Source: Carboxydothermus hydrogenoformans Z-2901
Lineage (GTDB): Bacteria; Bacillota; Z-2901; Carboxydothermales; Carboxydothermaceae
Assembly: GCF_000012865.1 (NCBI RefSeq)
Contig: NC_007503.1
Span: forward strand, 372,001 to 436,000
Length of the DNA stretch: 64,000 nucleotides
Direction: 5' to 3'
The notes under the pieces are model-generated. The model had not been told where the DNA came from. It saw nothing but the letters and a program-made list of their open reading frames with translations, and did not search any database. Numbering within the stretch: the stretch's first letter is position 1; every line of letters starts with the position of its first letter. The translations under genes and the position numbers were made by a program. Of this stretch, positions 15,698 to 25,518 are shown one piece after another.

Positions 15698-18354
15698 TGA
15701 CCAAATACGTTTACTTATTTCATGAAGGCCGCGCTGACATGAAAGATTTATTGGGGGGAAAAGGGGCCAATTTAGCGGAAATGACCAATATCGGTCTTCC
15801 GGTACCTCCGGGAATGACCATTACTACCGAAGCCTGTCGGGAGTATTACCGGCTGGGAGGTAAGTTCCCGGAAGGTTTAATGGAAGAGGTCAAGGAAAAG
15901 CTTGTTTATATTGAAGAAAAAACCGGTAAAAAATTTGGCGACCCCCAAAACCCTCTTTTAGTTTCGGTGCGGTCGGGAGCTAAATTCTCGATGCCGGGAA
16001 TGATGGATACTATCTTAAACCTCGGTTTAAACGAGGAAACGGTGGAAGGTTTGGCGCAAAACACTCAAAATCCCCGGTTTGCTTATGATGCTTACCGGCG
16101 GTTTATTCAGATGTTTGGGGATGTGGTTTTAGAAATTCCCAAACACGAGTTTGAACATATTTTAGACCGGCAAAAAGAAAAGGAAGGGGTAACCTTTGAC
16201 CAGGAACTTTCCGCAGAAGCTTTAAAGGAAGTTATTACCCGATATAAAGAATTGGTAGAAAGAAAAACTGGAAAGCCTTTCCCTTCTGATCCCATGGTTC
16301 AGCTTACCATGGCTATTGAAGCGGTATTTAAGTCCTGGAATAACGACCGGGCCATTGTCTACCGGAATTTAAATAAAATTCCCCATGATTTGGGTACTGC
16401 GGTTAACATCCAGTCAATGGTCTTTGGTAATATGGGCAACGACTCCGGTACCGGTGTGGCCTTTACCCGGAACCCTTCCACCGGGGAAAAGGTTTTATAC
16501 GGTGAATATCTGACCAACGCTCAAGGAGAAGATGTGGTTGCCGGCATTCGTACTCCGAGTCCCATTTCCAAGTTAAAAGAAGAAATGCCGGAAGTTTACG
16601 AACAATTTGTCAGTATTGCTAAACTCTTAGAAAGTCACTACAAAAACATGCAGGACATTGAATTTACCATTGAGCGGGGTAAACTTTATATCCTGCAAAC
16701 CAGAAACGGCAAGCGGACGGCCCAGGCTGCAGTTAAGATTGCCCATGACATGGTCGAAGAAGGGTTAATTACCAAAAAAGAAGCGATTTTAATGGTGGAG
16801 CCGGGACAATTAGACCAGCTTCTTCACCGGCAAATTGATCCTTCGGCCAAGGTGGAGGTAATTGCCAAGGGGTTACCCGCTTCTCCCGGGGCTGCCTCGG
16901 GGATTGTAGTTTTTGATGCCGATGAAGCGGAGAAACTGGGCAAAGAAGGGAAAAAGGTTTTACTGGTGCGGACCGAAACCACTCCCGATGATATCCACGG
17001 CATTGTGGCCGCCCAGGGAGTTTTAACCAGCCGGGGTGGTATGACCAGCCATGCGGCGGTGGTTGCCCGGGGCATGGGTAAGCCGTGTGTTTGCGGTTGT
17101 GAAGCCATCAAAATTGATTATGAGAAAAAATTGTTTACCGTAGACAATATTACCGTAAAAGAAGGAGACTACTTATCCATTGACGGTTCTACCGGACGGG
17201 TAATTCTCGGAACTGTCCCGATGAAAGATCCAGAACTATCTCCGGAATTTATTAAGCTTCTGGAATGGGCCGATGAGTTAAAGCGGCTTGAGGTTCGGGC
17301 CAATGCCGATACCCCGGAAGACGCCCAGAAAGCCCGGGAATTTGGAGCCAAAGGTATCGGCCTTTGCCGGACGGAACATATGTTTATGGGCCCCGAGCGG
17401 CTGCCTCACGTACAAAGAATGATTTTAGCCGAAACCAAAGAAGAGCGGGAAGAGGCTCTATCTCACCTTCTTCCCATGCAGGAAGAGGATTTCTATGGCA
17501 TTTTAAAAGCTATGGAAGGCTATCCGGTATGTATCCGGCTCCTGGACCCGCCCCTTCATGAATTTTTGCCAAGTTTAGAAGAACTGTTGGTGGAAACTAC
17601 CGAGCTCAGGGTGCGGGGAGATAATCCAGAATTACTTGCCGAAAAAGAAGCTCTTTTAAAGAAAGTAAAATCTTTACACGAATTTAACCCGATGCTCGGA
17701 CACCGGGGCTGCCGTTTGGGGATTACTTATCCGGAAGTTTACGAAATGCAGATTCGGGCCATCTTTAACGCTGCTGCTCGCTTAACCAAAGAAGGGTATA
17801 AAGTATATCCTGAGGTGGAAATTCCCTTAACCATTGATGTTAACGAAATGAAATTCTTTAAAGAAAGAATTGATGCCATTGCCCGGGAGGTAATGGAAAG
17901 GGAAGGGGTTACCTTCCACTACACCACCGGCACCATGATTGAATTACCAAGGGCAGCGCTACTGGCCGATGAACTGGCCGAAGTTGCCGAATTCTTTAGC
18001 TTTGGTACTAACGACCTAACCCAGACTACCCTTGGTTTTAGCCGGGACGACGCCGAAGGGAAGTTTTTAACCCACTACTTAGATATGAAGATTTTAAAGG
18101 AAAATCCCTTTATCGTCTTGGACCGCAAAGGTGTTGGGAAATTAATGAAAATTGCCGTAGAAGGCGGCCGGAAAACCCGTCCGGATTTACTGGTCGGTAT
18201 CTGCGGTGAGCACGGCGGCGAACCAAGCTCCGTAGAATTCTGCCACCAGATTGGGCTTGACTTTGTAAGCTGTTCACCTTACCGGGTGCCGATTGCCCGC
18301 CTGGCAGCAGCTCAGGCGGCGGTGGCGGAAGGAGAAATTGTTGGAACTAAATAA
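15697..18354 (+). CDS. ppdK: Pyruvate, phosphate dikinase
   Basis: The 885-residue protein has the full three-domain layout: N-terminal ATP-grasp (GGKGANLAEMTNIGLPVPPG; SVRSGAKFSMPGMMDT), the central phosphohistidine domain (LTSRGGMTSHAAVVARGMGK, catalytic His452, regulatory Thr450) and the C-terminal PEP/pyruvate barrel (GLCRTEHMF ... SFGTNDLTQTTLGFSRDDAE ... GICGEHGG). It interconverts pyruvate and PEP with ATP/AMP and phosphate/pyrophosphate. Following lactate oxidation to pyruvate, it is the entry into gluconeogenesis. A bidirectional terminator follows. Confidence 0.97.
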   Translation: MTKYVYLFHEGRADMKDLLGGKGANLAEMTNIGLPVPPGMTITTEACREYYRLGGKFPEGLMEEVKEKLVYIEEKTGKKFGDPQNPLLVSVRSGAKFSMPGMMDTILNLGLNEETVEGLAQNTQNPRFAYDAYRRFIQMFGDVVLEIPKHEFEHILDRQKEKEGVTFDQELSAEALKEVITRYKELVERKTGKPFPSDPMVQLTMAIEAVFKSWNNDRAIVYRNLNKIPHDLGTAVNIQSMVFGNMGNDSGTGVAFTRNPSTGEKVLYGEYLTNAQGEDVVAGIRTPSPISKLKEEMPEVYEQFVSIAKLLESHYKNMQDIEFTIERGKLYILQTRNGKRTAQAAVKIAHDMVEEGLITKKEAILMVEPGQLDQLLHRQIDPSAKVEVIAKGLPASPGAASGIVVFDADEAEKLGKEGKKVLLVRTETTPDDIHGIVAAQGVLTSRGGMTSHAAVVARGMGKPCVCGCEAIKIDYEKKLFTVDNITVKEGDYLSIDGSTGRVILGTVPMKDPELSPEFIKLLEWADELKRLEVRANADTPEDAQKAREFGAKGIGLCRTEHMFMGPERLPHVQRMILAETKEEREEALSHLLPMQEEDFYGILKAMEGYPVCIRLLDPPLHEFLPSLEELLVETTELRVRGDNPELLAEKEALLKKVKSLHEFNPMLGHRGCRLGITYPEVYEMQIRAIFNAAARLTKEGYKVYPEVEIPLTIDVNEMKFFKERIDAIAREVMEREGVTFHYTTGTMIELPRAALLADELAEVAEFFSFGTNDLTQTTLGFSRDDAEGKFLTHYLDMKILKENPFIVLDRKGVGKLMKIAVEGGRKTRPDLLVGICGEHGGEPSSVEFCHQIGLDFVSCSPYRVPIARLAAAQAAVAEGEIVGTK

Positions 18355-18369
18355 GGAAATTTAAAAATA

Positions 18370-18406
18370 AAGGGGCTACCGCAAAAAAATAAATGGGTAG
18401 CCCCTT
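18370..18406. terminator. Bidirectional terminator between ppdK and the convergent protease gene
   Basis: AAGGGGCTACC (18370-18380) pairs with GGTAGCCCCTT (18396-18406), flanked by A-rich and T-rich stretches on both sides. Its right arm touches the stop codon of the minus-strand gene. Confidence 0.8.
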
Positions 18407-19583
18407 ATTTAATGTTTTGGAACTTTTTTGTTCTAATCCTCTCTAATCTAATATCAAAGGATGATTTTCCGTATAAAGCCTCAGGGGTAGTTTTGAAAGC
18501 CAAGGCTAATTCTTCTAAAGCTTTTTCCGTGGTGGTTAAGCCAATTAATTTTATGGCGTAATCATCGGCTCTATATTCTCCAAGCTCTTCATATTTTATC
18601 CAGATAAATATTAATAAGAAAATAAGCACTAAACCGGCTGTATGTAAAAAATTTCCAATTACCGTATATCCCGTGGCCTGGTAGTAACTACTTAAAGTAA
18701 ACATAATAAGTAATCCCCAGGGTACGAGTACTGGCGAAATAATCATCCCAAACATTTTAAATTTGCGATCTAAAAGATGACCGGCTTCATGGGCAATTAA
18801 ATATTCCCGGTAGTTATCATTTTTTACGTATTCGGAATCGATAAAAATGCGGCCTTGGGGGTCGGCAAGGCCAAGGATAACTCCTTTAGAACTTAAAAAT
18901 GATACCAGAGGACTTACAAAAACGGGAAATCCATAGGCCTTTTTTAGTGGCTTGGAAAAAAAGCGAACGGTAATAAATGAATATTTTTTTGAAGTTCCTA
19001 TATAGGGTAATATCATTTTGCCAATGATAAGCCAACTAAAATACTTAAAAAGATCTTCGATGACTTCTAAAGGTAAGTAAGGTATTAGTAACTTTTTAAC
19101 ATTAAGAAAAATAAGGGACATCAAAAGGGGTGTTGTAAATAAAGCAAAGATACCAATAAAAAGGACCAGTAGGGTGATTATGAATATTTTCTTATTTGGG
19201 GGTTCGGCGTCTTCGAGGATTAAAGTTGAACCATCAGCGGTTTTGGAAACTTGTTTTAAACCCGGTAAATAAGCGATATTTCTGATAACTTTTTTTGATC
19301 TTGCTCCGTTAAATAAAGTCAACAGACATTGCCAAGTGGTAAGAGGGTATTTATCAATTAAAACCTTTGCAGAATAGATTTTAGTTGCCTTTATTTTGGG
19401 AAGTCCCATCCCCACCAGGTTTACTGCTAAACCGCCCAAAATAGTAACTAAGCTTTTAGCCCAAAGACCCTGGACATAGCCATCGGTAGCTTCAGCTAAA
19501 CTACCGGCTAAAGCAAAAGACAACCAAAAAGTAAAAAGTGCAGCACTTACGACCCAGGTCGCGATTTCCGCATATAAGATCAA
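18405..19583 (-). CDS. Membrane zinc metallopeptidase (M48/Ste24-like)
   Basis: The 392-residue protein has several hydrophobic segments (near residues 8-30, 45-65, 130-155, and two after 285) and the zinc-binding motif HEAGH within YLIAHEAGHLLDRKF, near residue 264, with a downstream glutamate-rich EELGEYRADDYA segment that would supply the third ligand (family M48). It is likely a membrane-embedded protease. Start is TTG 19583 preceded by AAAGGGTGAAAAG. It is a single-gene unit; substrate unknown. Confidence 0.75.
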   Translation of the reverse strand: MILYAEIATWVVSAALFTFWLSFALAGSLAEATDGYVQGLWAKSLVTILGGLAVNLVGMGLPKIKATKIYSAKVLIDKYPLTTWQCLLTLFNGARSKKVIRNIAYLPGLKQVSKTADGSTLILEDAEPPNKKIFIITLLVLFIGIFALFTTPLLMSLIFLNVKKLLIPYLPLEVIEDLFKYFSWLIIGKMILPYIGTSKKYSFITVRFFSKPLKKAYGFPVFVSPLVSFLSSKGVILGLADPQGRIFIDSEYVKNDNYREYLIAHEAGHLLDRKFKMFGMIISPVLVPWGLLIMFTLSSYYQATGYTVIGNFLHTAGLVLIFLLIFIWIKYEELGEYRADDYAIKLIGLTTTEKALEELALAFKTTPEALYGKSSFDIRLERIRTKKFQNIK

Positions 19584-19850
19584 AACTTTTCACCCTTTCA
19601 CAAGTGTTGGTAATAGTTAAAGAATACGGAAAGAAAAAGCTGAAAATTTTTTAAAATTTAGTATAAATCATTACTTCGTTTACATTTTAATTTAATGGTA
19701 CATTTTTTTGTCAAGAAGAATTTGTTTTTTGCTGTATAAAATTCCGCGGTTTTGCAAAATTTTTTCCCGGGCACCGATGAGGTGTTTTTCTTTGCCAGTT
19801 TTGACCGCAAAAAATAATTAACAAATATCTGTGATGCCATAATTACCCTC
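19584..19850. other. AT-rich intergenic region with one small hairpin
   Basis: About 270 nt without a supportable gene. CACC-GATGA-GGTG followed by TTTTT (about 19783-19801) could be a weak plus-strand terminator. No other structure seen. Confidence 0.4.
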
Positions 19851-19890
19851 TTGACAGCTTGCTTTCATACTGTTATATAATTATATAACA
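19851..19890 (+). promoter_or_regulatory. Promoter with 20-bp perfect palindromic operator
   Basis: TTGACA (19851-19856) and TATAAT (19876-19881, 19-bp spacer) form a promoter. TGTTATATAATTATATAACA at 19871-19890 is a perfect 20-bp palindrome that covers the -10 element. The third gene element of the operon is a YtrA-type GntR regulator, so this is its likely operator. Confidence 0.65.
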
Positions 19891-19918
19891 GCATGAAACA
19901 ATGACGGAGGTTTTGAAA

Positions 19919-20905
19919 ATGGATACTGGGCAAAGGGCGAAACCTGTTTTAAAGATTATTTCGGCAATTTTGTTAGGGTTAATGGCCTGGGTTGTACCGT
20001 ATCTGCCAATTAAACTTCTGCTGGTGCTTTTAGCAATCCTTTTAATTGGCCTTGGGCTTCCAAGAAGCAGGATATCTTTTATAATTTTAAGCTCAATTGT
20101 AGTAGTTTTTAGCTTTTTTACAAATCCGAATTTTATTGGGCAAGCGGCCAACTGGCCTGCATGGCTTAGCGATTTTGGTAGCTGGAAAAGTTATACAAAT
20201 AGCTTTGATAGTGCCCAGATGAAAAACTTTGACATTGAAAAGTATTTTTCCAAGACCCGGGTTAACCCTGACAAGAGAGTGCGCTTGACGGCCAAGACCG
20301 TAGAGATTGATACTGACTGCGGTGTGGAAATTTCACTGGTGGAGGGAGATTACATCGAATACCCGGCAGAGCTTCGGTTAAGCCAGAAAGGTGATATAGC
20401 TGTAATTTCTGGCGGGCAAAGAGGGGATGTAACCTATGTAATCCGTTTGGGAAAAGATAATTTGAAAAACTTAAAAATCTCTGCCGCCGGGGTAAAGTTA
20501 AAAGGGGAAGGGAACTTTGAAGAGGTTTTTATTGACTGCGCCGGGGCGTATCTTTCTTCGGACCTTAACGTAAAGAACTTAAACATCAATGCGGCGGGGC
20601 TTATGCTGAATGGTAATTTCGCAGGGGATAACCTTGAGGTTGATGGGATGGGAATGGAACTAAGGGGAACGTATCGGTTTAACAATATGAAAATAGATGG
20701 CATGGGGGCGGAGGTAAACATGAAGGTAGCTTTGAAAGAGCTCACGGTGGATTCCTTAGCCATTAACGGCCGGATTGAGATAACTGCAAAACCAAACGAT
20801 GAAGCTAAAATTAAACTTAATTCCCTGGCGGGGAATATTACTTTAAAAAATTTAGACGGAGTGGTTCTTGAGCATTCTGGTTTTACAAAAATTAACAGAG
20901 AGTGA
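19919..20905 (+). CDS. Membrane protein with LiaF/DUF4097-like beta-repeat domain
   Basis: The 328-residue protein has two or three N-terminal membrane helices (about 10-80) and a C-terminal region (about 125-325) of short repeating strands rich in N, G and hydrophobics (LNINAAGLMLNG, LEVDGMGMELRG, MKIDGMGAEVNM), typical of the beta-helical 'putative adhesin' domain in LiaF and DUF4097 proteins. Start ATG 19919 follows ACGGAGG. Such proteins sense cell-envelope stress in some Firmicutes. Here it heads an operon with a GntR regulator and an ABC transporter, so an envelope-related role is likely but not shown. Confidence 0.65.
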   Translation: MDTGQRAKPVLKIISAILLGLMAWVVPYLPIKLLLVLLAILLIGLGLPRSRISFIILSSIVVVFSFFTNPNFIGQAANWPAWLSDFGSWKSYTNSFDSAQMKNFDIEKYFSKTRVNPDKRVRLTAKTVEIDTDCGVEISLVEGDYIEYPAELRLSQKGDIAVISGGQRGDVTYVIRLGKDNLKNLKISAAGVKLKGEGNFEEVFIDCAGAYLSSDLNVKNLNINAAGLMLNGNFAGDNLEVDGMGMELRGTYRFNNMKIDGMGAEVNMKVALKELTVDSLAINGRIEITAKPNDEAKIKLNSLAGNITLKNLDGVVLEHSGFTKINRE

Positions 20906-21285
20906 TGGTGAAGATGTTAAGAAAGGTTGATAAACACAGCGGTATCCCGGCATATATCCAAATTGGCAATATGATCAAAGCAGAGATAATTCTGGGCAAT
21001 CTCCCCCAGGGGGCCCAGCTCCCACCGGTGAGGGATTTGCAATATATCTTTGATGTAAACATCAATACCGTGCTAAAAGCCTTAGACAAACTTAAAAACG
21101 AAGGCTTTATCGAGGCCGAACAGGGAGTGGGGTATTTTGTAAAAAAGGATATCAGCGTTGAGGAGGAGATAATTAAAACAGTAAAGGATTGCATTCAAAA
21201 AATAAAGGCTTTAGGAATAGATTTTTATACCATTATGCTGATTTTTGAGGAGGTATGGAAAAATGAAAGCTCCCCTGATGCCTGA
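20905..21285 (+). CDS. GntR-family regulator, YtrA subfamily
   Basis: A 126-residue protein consisting of a winged helix (PAYIQIGNMIKAEIILG, QLPPVRDLQYIFDVNINTVL, GFIEAEQGVGYFV) and a short helical tail, the size and layout of YtrA-type regulators that control ABC transporter operons. The start (ATG 20905, overlapping the previous stop as TGATG) is uncertain; ATG 20914 is possible. The palindrome at 19871-19890 is its likely target. The reading frame also overlaps the next gene's start region. Confidence 0.85.
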   Translation: MVKMLRKVDKHSGIPAYIQIGNMIKAEIILGNLPQGAQLPPVRDLQYIFDVNINTVLKALDKLKNEGFIEAEQGVGYFVKKDISVEEEIIKTVKDCIQKIKALGIDFYTIMLIFEEVWKNESSPDA

Positions 21286-21853
21286 TTTTGTCAATAAAAT
21301 GGAACTTTTTCTGCAAATAGAGCTAAAAGAAAAGATGGGAAGGCTATTTATCTTTTTGGTTTTGCTGTTTGTGCCCGGTTTTTCCGTTAAAACTATAGCC
21401 ATATTTTTCTTAAGCGCCTCAATGCTGCCGGCGGATATCAAAAACCGGCGGGATGAAGCTTTATATTTTCTACCCTTTTCCCGCAAAGAGCTCTACCTCT
21501 ATAACTTGGGATTTTTACTTTTGCTGGTTTTAGTTTCCTCGATTATAACCCAGGCCCTTTGGCCAACAACCATTGCCGAAAAAGGAATGTTCATCATAAA
21601 AAGCATTAACTTTACTTTGGCCATGTTCGGGGTGGTCATGCTTTGCGTTTCCCAGGGCTTAGATAATATCGGTTGGCCGTTTATTATCGTCTTGCTGGAT
21701 GCCCTCTTAGGAAGTATTGGCAGGGCGTCAATTAACCCTTATAACTGGATTAGCTTTACCAATCAGGGCAATATCCCCTTTGCTTTTGTATTTGCGGCGA
21801 TAATTTGCTTTGCTGGCTATTGGATATATCTGAAAAATGGTGGTGAGCTCTAA
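21263..21853 (+). CDS. ABC transporter membrane subunit, ABC-2-like
   Basis: The 196-residue protein has about five or six hydrophobic segments and no other recognisable motif. ATG 21263 follows GAGGAGG (21247-21253) and overlaps the end of the regulator gene by 23 nt. With the following ATPase gene directly attached, it is most likely the permease of an efflux-type ABC transporter. Family assignment is from context, not from a motif. Confidence 0.6.
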   Translation: MKAPLMPDFVNKMELFLQIELKEKMGRLFIFLVLLFVPGFSVKTIAIFFLSASMLPADIKNRRDEALYFLPFSRKELYLYNLGFLLLLVLVSSIITQALWPTTIAEKGMFIIKSINFTLAMFGVVMLCVSQGLDNIGWPFIIVLLDALLGSIGRASINPYNWISFTNQGNIPFAFVFAAIICFAGYWIYLKNGGEL

Positions 21854-22684
21854 ATGGTTTTAGAAGTAAAAAACTTAAGCAAGCAGATTAGAGGCAAGCA
21901 GATTTTAAGCAATGTCTCGTTTAGCTTGGAAAAAGGTGAGGTTTTAGCGTTAATTGGACCAAACGGTGCGGGCAAGACCACAACCATAAAATGCATTATC
22001 AATGCCCTTAAAAAAGATGAAGGCGAAGTTATTTTATTCGGAAAGCCTTTTGCCAATGAAGTAAAGACCAGAATAGCTGTTGTCCCTGAAGACCGCAAGG
22101 TTTTTCGCAATTTTACCGCGGCGGATTACCGAAGTCTTTGGCAGGGCCTTTATCCTGCCTGGAATGATGCGTTTTTTAAGGATTTTGTAGTAAGATATAA
22201 CTTTAATTTAAACCAGAAAGTGGAGAGCTATTCTATAGGGCAAAGAACCCTGTTCCTGCTTGGTCTTGCTCTATCCAGTGGAGCTGAACTTCTCTTGCTG
22301 GATGAGCCAACCCAGCATTTGGACCCTACCATTAGAAATGAGGTTATTCATCTCATCAACCAATATGCCCGGCTTGGCAATTCCCTTTTGGTGTCGTCCC
22401 ATGAGATCTTTGAATTAGAAGAATATGCCACTACCTTTGCCATTATCAAGAACGGAAAGGTTTTGTACACCGATTCCATTGACGACGCCAAGCAAAAGCA
22501 CCGGATAATAAGGCGGGGGGAGAGCTTTAAAGAGGGTGAGGTCATAGGGATGATTCACGATGAGATCCTTTTAAAAACCTCCGATGATATAGGTATGTAT
22601 CCCAAGTTGAATCATATTGTAGTGGGATATTTGCAGGGAAAGAGTGCCGATTTAAATTTGGCAGAAGATTTAAAAGAAAATTAA
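21854..22684 (+). CDS. ABC transporter ATP-binding protein (YtrB/EcsA-like)
   Basis: The 276-residue protein shows Walker A GPNGAGKTT (about residues 35-43), a signature-like YSIGQRTLFLLGLAL (about 124-138), Walker B LLLLDEPTQHLDP (about 146-158) and the switch His in SSHE. The signature is degenerate (SIGQR instead of LSGGQ), a feature common in YtrB-type ATPases. It pairs with the membrane protein just upstream. The substrate is unknown. Confidence 0.88.
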   Translation: MVLEVKNLSKQIRGKQILSNVSFSLEKGEVLALIGPNGAGKTTTIKCIINALKKDEGEVILFGKPFANEVKTRIAVVPEDRKVFRNFTAADYRSLWQGLYPAWNDAFFKDFVVRYNFNLNQKVESYSIGQRTLFLLGLALSSGAELLLLDEPTQHLDPTIRNEVIHLINQYARLGNSLLVSSHEIFELEEYATTFAIIKNGKVLYTDSIDDAKQKHRIIRRGESFKEGEVIGMIHDEILLKTSDDIGMYPKLNHIVVGYLQGKSADLNLAEDLKEN

Positions 22685-23201
22685 AATTTCCGGTACTATC
22701 GTTTCTGCTTTCAATACAGAAACAAGACCACCTGATAACACTGATACAGTTAGTATCAGTGTGCTACAATTTGCTTTATAAAGTTATTTTTTGTGTTTGC
22801 TTAACATTTTGAAACCCCCCTTATCTCCTATTTTCAGGAATACATTTCCAATTATTACTCTATTGTTGTTTTGTCAAGACAATTTTTAAAATTTTTTGTA
22901 TATAGGCCGGAGAAGCGTTTACAGTATTTTTCAAGCTAAAACAAGCATTGAAAAAGGTGAGTTGCTGGAATCCCATTAAAAAAGAAGTACTTTATATTAT
23001 TAAACGTTTGTGTTTGCAATTATCAAACTGGTGAAAAGAAAATTAAGTTAAATAGGTTTTACAAAAAACGCCAAAGCATTTTTAAGAATTAATTTTTCTT
23101 GCATTGGCAGGATTTTTCTTTTCTTTAGGGAGAAAAAAAGGATTTTTTACTTTTGCGGCAAATAATAAATATACTTATTTTATTGACAGTGGGGGATAAA
23201 G
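22685..23201. other. 517-nt intergenic region with two hairpins
   Basis: Hairpin 1: GTTTCTG (22701-22707) with CAGAAAC (22717-22723). Hairpin 2: ACACTGATAC (22738-22747) with GTATCAGTGT (22753-22762), a perfect 10-bp stem with a 5-nt loop but no T tract; either may end the ABC operon. The rest is AT-rich and I see no gene in it. Confidence 0.5.
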
Positions 23202-23735
23202 ATGCGTTTATTTTTTGCAGTGGATTTTCCCGAGGAATTAAAAGAAAAAATTCATCAGGATATTACACCTTTATTTAAATACAACGGGGTTAAGTGGGTA
23301 GCAAAAGAGAACTACCACTTAACTTTAGCTTTTTTGGGGGAAAAAGAGGAAAAGGAGCTTTTGCAAATTGACCGGGCGGCAAAGAGCGTACCTCAAGTCA
23401 AAGAGTCATTAATCAAAGTATTAGATTTTGGGGCTTTTCCCAATTTAAAAAGGCCTAAAGTTTTATTTTTAAAAATCGAAAGTCCCGGGCTTTTAACTTT
23501 AGCCGAGAATTTACGTCAAAATTTAAAAGAAAATAATATTTCTTTTGACGAAAAGCCGTTTGTGCCCCATTTAACCATAGGCAGGGTAAAAGGGGAAATA
23601 AAAAATTTAGCTTTACCAAAGTTTAACCCCAAAGAATTTTCTTTTAAAAACTTTTACTTAATAAAAAGCATTTTAACCCCTGAAGGACCGATTTACGAAA
23701 AAATAAAAAGCTACGAAATATTACAAAATGCTTAA
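23202..23735 (+). CDS. thpR: RNA 2',3'-cyclic phosphodiesterase (LigT/ThpR family)
   Basis: The 177-residue protein has both HxT motifs of the 2H phosphoesterase fold: HLTLAFLG (about residue 43) and HLTIGRVK (about residue 126), spaced as in ThpR. It opens MRLFFAVDFPEE like the family. It probably opens 2',3'-cyclic phosphate ends of RNA. GTGGGGGA precedes ATG 23202. The cellular RNA substrate is not known for this family in general. Confidence 0.88.
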   Translation: MRLFFAVDFPEELKEKIHQDITPLFKYNGVKWVAKENYHLTLAFLGEKEEKELLQIDRAAKSVPQVKESLIKVLDFGAFPNLKRPKVLFLKIESPGLLTLAENLRQNLKENNISFDEKPFVPHLTIGRVKGEIKNLALPKFNPKEFSFKNFYLIKSILTPEGPIYEKIKSYEILQNA

Positions 23736-23813
23736 GAATTTGTTAAAATTAAATTTTATGAAGGAAAAAGCCAATTAAAAAGCGTATTAGGAAGGTATAA
23801 AGGAGGCATATAA

Positions 23814-24431
23814 ATGAAGGTTGTTGTTTTAAATGGAAGTCCTAATAAAAATGGCAACTGTACTTATCTTGCGGGGGTAATAAAAAATCTTGCCAGTGAG
23901 TATAATGCAGAAACTGTAATTATCAATGTTGACGAGATTATGCGCCGCCAAAAAATCCCTTACTGCATCCATTGCTCGGCACCTTGTTCGGGGGTTTGCT
24001 ACAAGGGAACGGAATTAGAAGCTGCCTATCTTCAGCTTGGTTCCGCTGATGCAGTAATCATGCTCTCACCGGTTTACTTCGGCACTGTATCGGCGCAATT
24101 AAAAGCTTTTTGGGATAAAACCCGAAGACTTAGGGACAGAAAGCTTCTTGTTAATGTAGTGGGAGCGGCGGCCACCGTTGGCGGTTCGCGCTTCGGGGGC
24201 CAGGAGACCACTATATCTACCCTCCACGACATGATGCTGGTTCAAGGTATGACCGTTGTAGGCGATGGTTTGTTTACCGCCGATGCCGGACACCAGGGGG
24301 CGTGCTTTACCCGTCCGGCCGAAGAGGAGCAAAACGGTGTTAAAAGGCTTGAGATATTAGTAAAAAGGGTGTTGGAGGTAGCTAAAGCTACCGAAAGTTT
24401 AAGGGAAAAGCGGGAGGTTACTTTATTTTAA
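23814..24431 (+). CDS. NAD(P)H-dependent FMN reductase / iron-sulfur flavoprotein-like
   Basis: A 205-residue flavodoxin-fold protein: phosphate-binding loop LNGSPNKNGNCTYL at the N-terminus and SPVYFGTVSAQLKAFWDKT in the middle. A cysteine group (C..C....C...C, about residues 48-63 in YCIHCSAPCSGVCYKG) sits where iron-sulfur flavoproteins bind a 4Fe-4S cluster, though the spacing is not identical to the known ISF pattern. AAAGGAGG precedes ATG 23814. It precedes dgt by 14 nt. Its electron partner is unknown. Confidence 0.75.
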   Translation: MKVVVLNGSPNKNGNCTYLAGVIKNLASEYNAETVIINVDEIMRRQKIPYCIHCSAPCSGVCYKGTELEAAYLQLGSADAVIMLSPVYFGTVSAQLKAFWDKTRRLRDRKLLVNVVGAAATVGGSRFGGQETTISTLHDMMLVQGMTVVGDGLFTADAGHQGACFTRPAEEEQNGVKRLEILVKRVLEVAKATESLREKREVTLF

Positions 24432-24445
24432 CGGAGCGATAATTT

Positions 24446-25444
24446 ATGTTAATCCGGGAGACCATTGAAGAGCGGGAGCTTAGAGAATTATCTCCCTATG
24501 CGGCCAAGAGCCGTTTTACCAGGGGTAGACTTAAACCCGAAGAGGAATGTCCGATCCGTACCGCCTATCAGCGGGACCGGGACCGGATTGTCCATTCCAA
24601 GGCCTTTCGGCGGTTAAAACATAAAACCCAGGTGTTTATTGCCCCGGAAGGGGACCACTACCGGACTCGCCTTACCCATACTTTGGAGGTGGCCCAGATA
24701 GCCAGGACCATTGCCCGGGCTTTGTTTTTAAACGAGGATTTAACGGAAGCTATAGCTTTTGGCCATGACCTGGGGCATACTCCTTTTGGCCATGCCGGGG
24801 AAGACCAGCTGAACAGTTTGTTACCCGGAGGTTTCAAACATAATGCCCAGAGCTTACGGGTAGTGGATGTTTTGGAAAAGGGAGAAGGACTTAATTTAAC
24901 CTGGGAAGTTCGGGAAGGGATCTTAAAGCACACCTGGAGTGAGGAGCCGCCGGAAACCCTGGAAGGACAAATCGTACGGCTTGCCGACCGGATTGCTTAC
25001 ATCAATCACGATATTGATGATGCCATCCGGGCGGGGGTTTTAAAGGAAGAAGAACTGCCACGGGATTGCTTAAAAATTCTTGGCTTTCGCCACCGGGACC
25101 GGATTAACACCATGGTAACTGACGTAATTAAAAATAGCTTGGATAAGCCGCAAATTACGATGAGTCAAGATGTGGAATGGGCGATGTTAGAACTTAGAAA
25201 TTTTTTGTTTAGAACGGTTTATATTGGAAGCGAACCGAAAAAAGAAGAGAAAAAAGCCAAATTTCTTATAAAAATGCTTTATGAACATTATTTAGAAAAT
25301 GTATATCAATTACCCGAGGAATTTCAAAATATCGTTAAAAACGAAGGACCCGAAAGGGCTGTAGCGGACTATATTGCCGGGATGACCGACCGTTTTGCCT
25401 TAAAAGTATATAAAGAATTGTTTATACCTCATCCTTTGACCTAA
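24446..25444 (+). CDS. dgt: dGTP triphosphohydrolase-like HD-domain protein
   Basis: The 332-residue protein has the HD metal motif: [14 protein letters not shown] (H) and [14 protein letters not shown] (HD), followed by the H and D of HTWSEE...[13 protein letters not shown]. It belongs to the dGTPase-like group that is found next to dnaG in many Firmicutes. It hydrolyses dNTPs to nucleoside and triphosphate, probably in regulating dNTP pools. ATG 24446 follows a weak GGAGCG site. Confidence 0.9.
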   Translation: MLIRETIEERELRELSPYAAKSRFTRGRLKPEEECPIRTAYQRDRDRIVHSKAFRRLKHKTQVFIAPEGDHYRTRLTHTLEVAQIARTIARALFLNEDLTEAIAFGHDLGHTPFGHAGEDQLNSLLPGGFKHNAQSLRVVDVLEKGEGLNLTWEVREGILKHTWSEEPPETLEGQIVRLADRIAYINHDIDDAIRAGVLKEEELPRDCLKILGFRHRDRINTMVTDVIKNSLDKPQITMSQDVEWAMLELRNFLFRTVYIGSEPKKEEKKAKFLIKMLYEHYLENVYQLPEEFQNIVKNEGPERAVADYIAGMTDRFALKVYKELFIPHPLT

Positions 25445-25518
25445 AAACTTATTTGTCGAAGCAGCAGGAAAAAGCGAAAAAAAAGAGAATAACTATTATT
25501 AAGAGAGCGGTGAAAACC

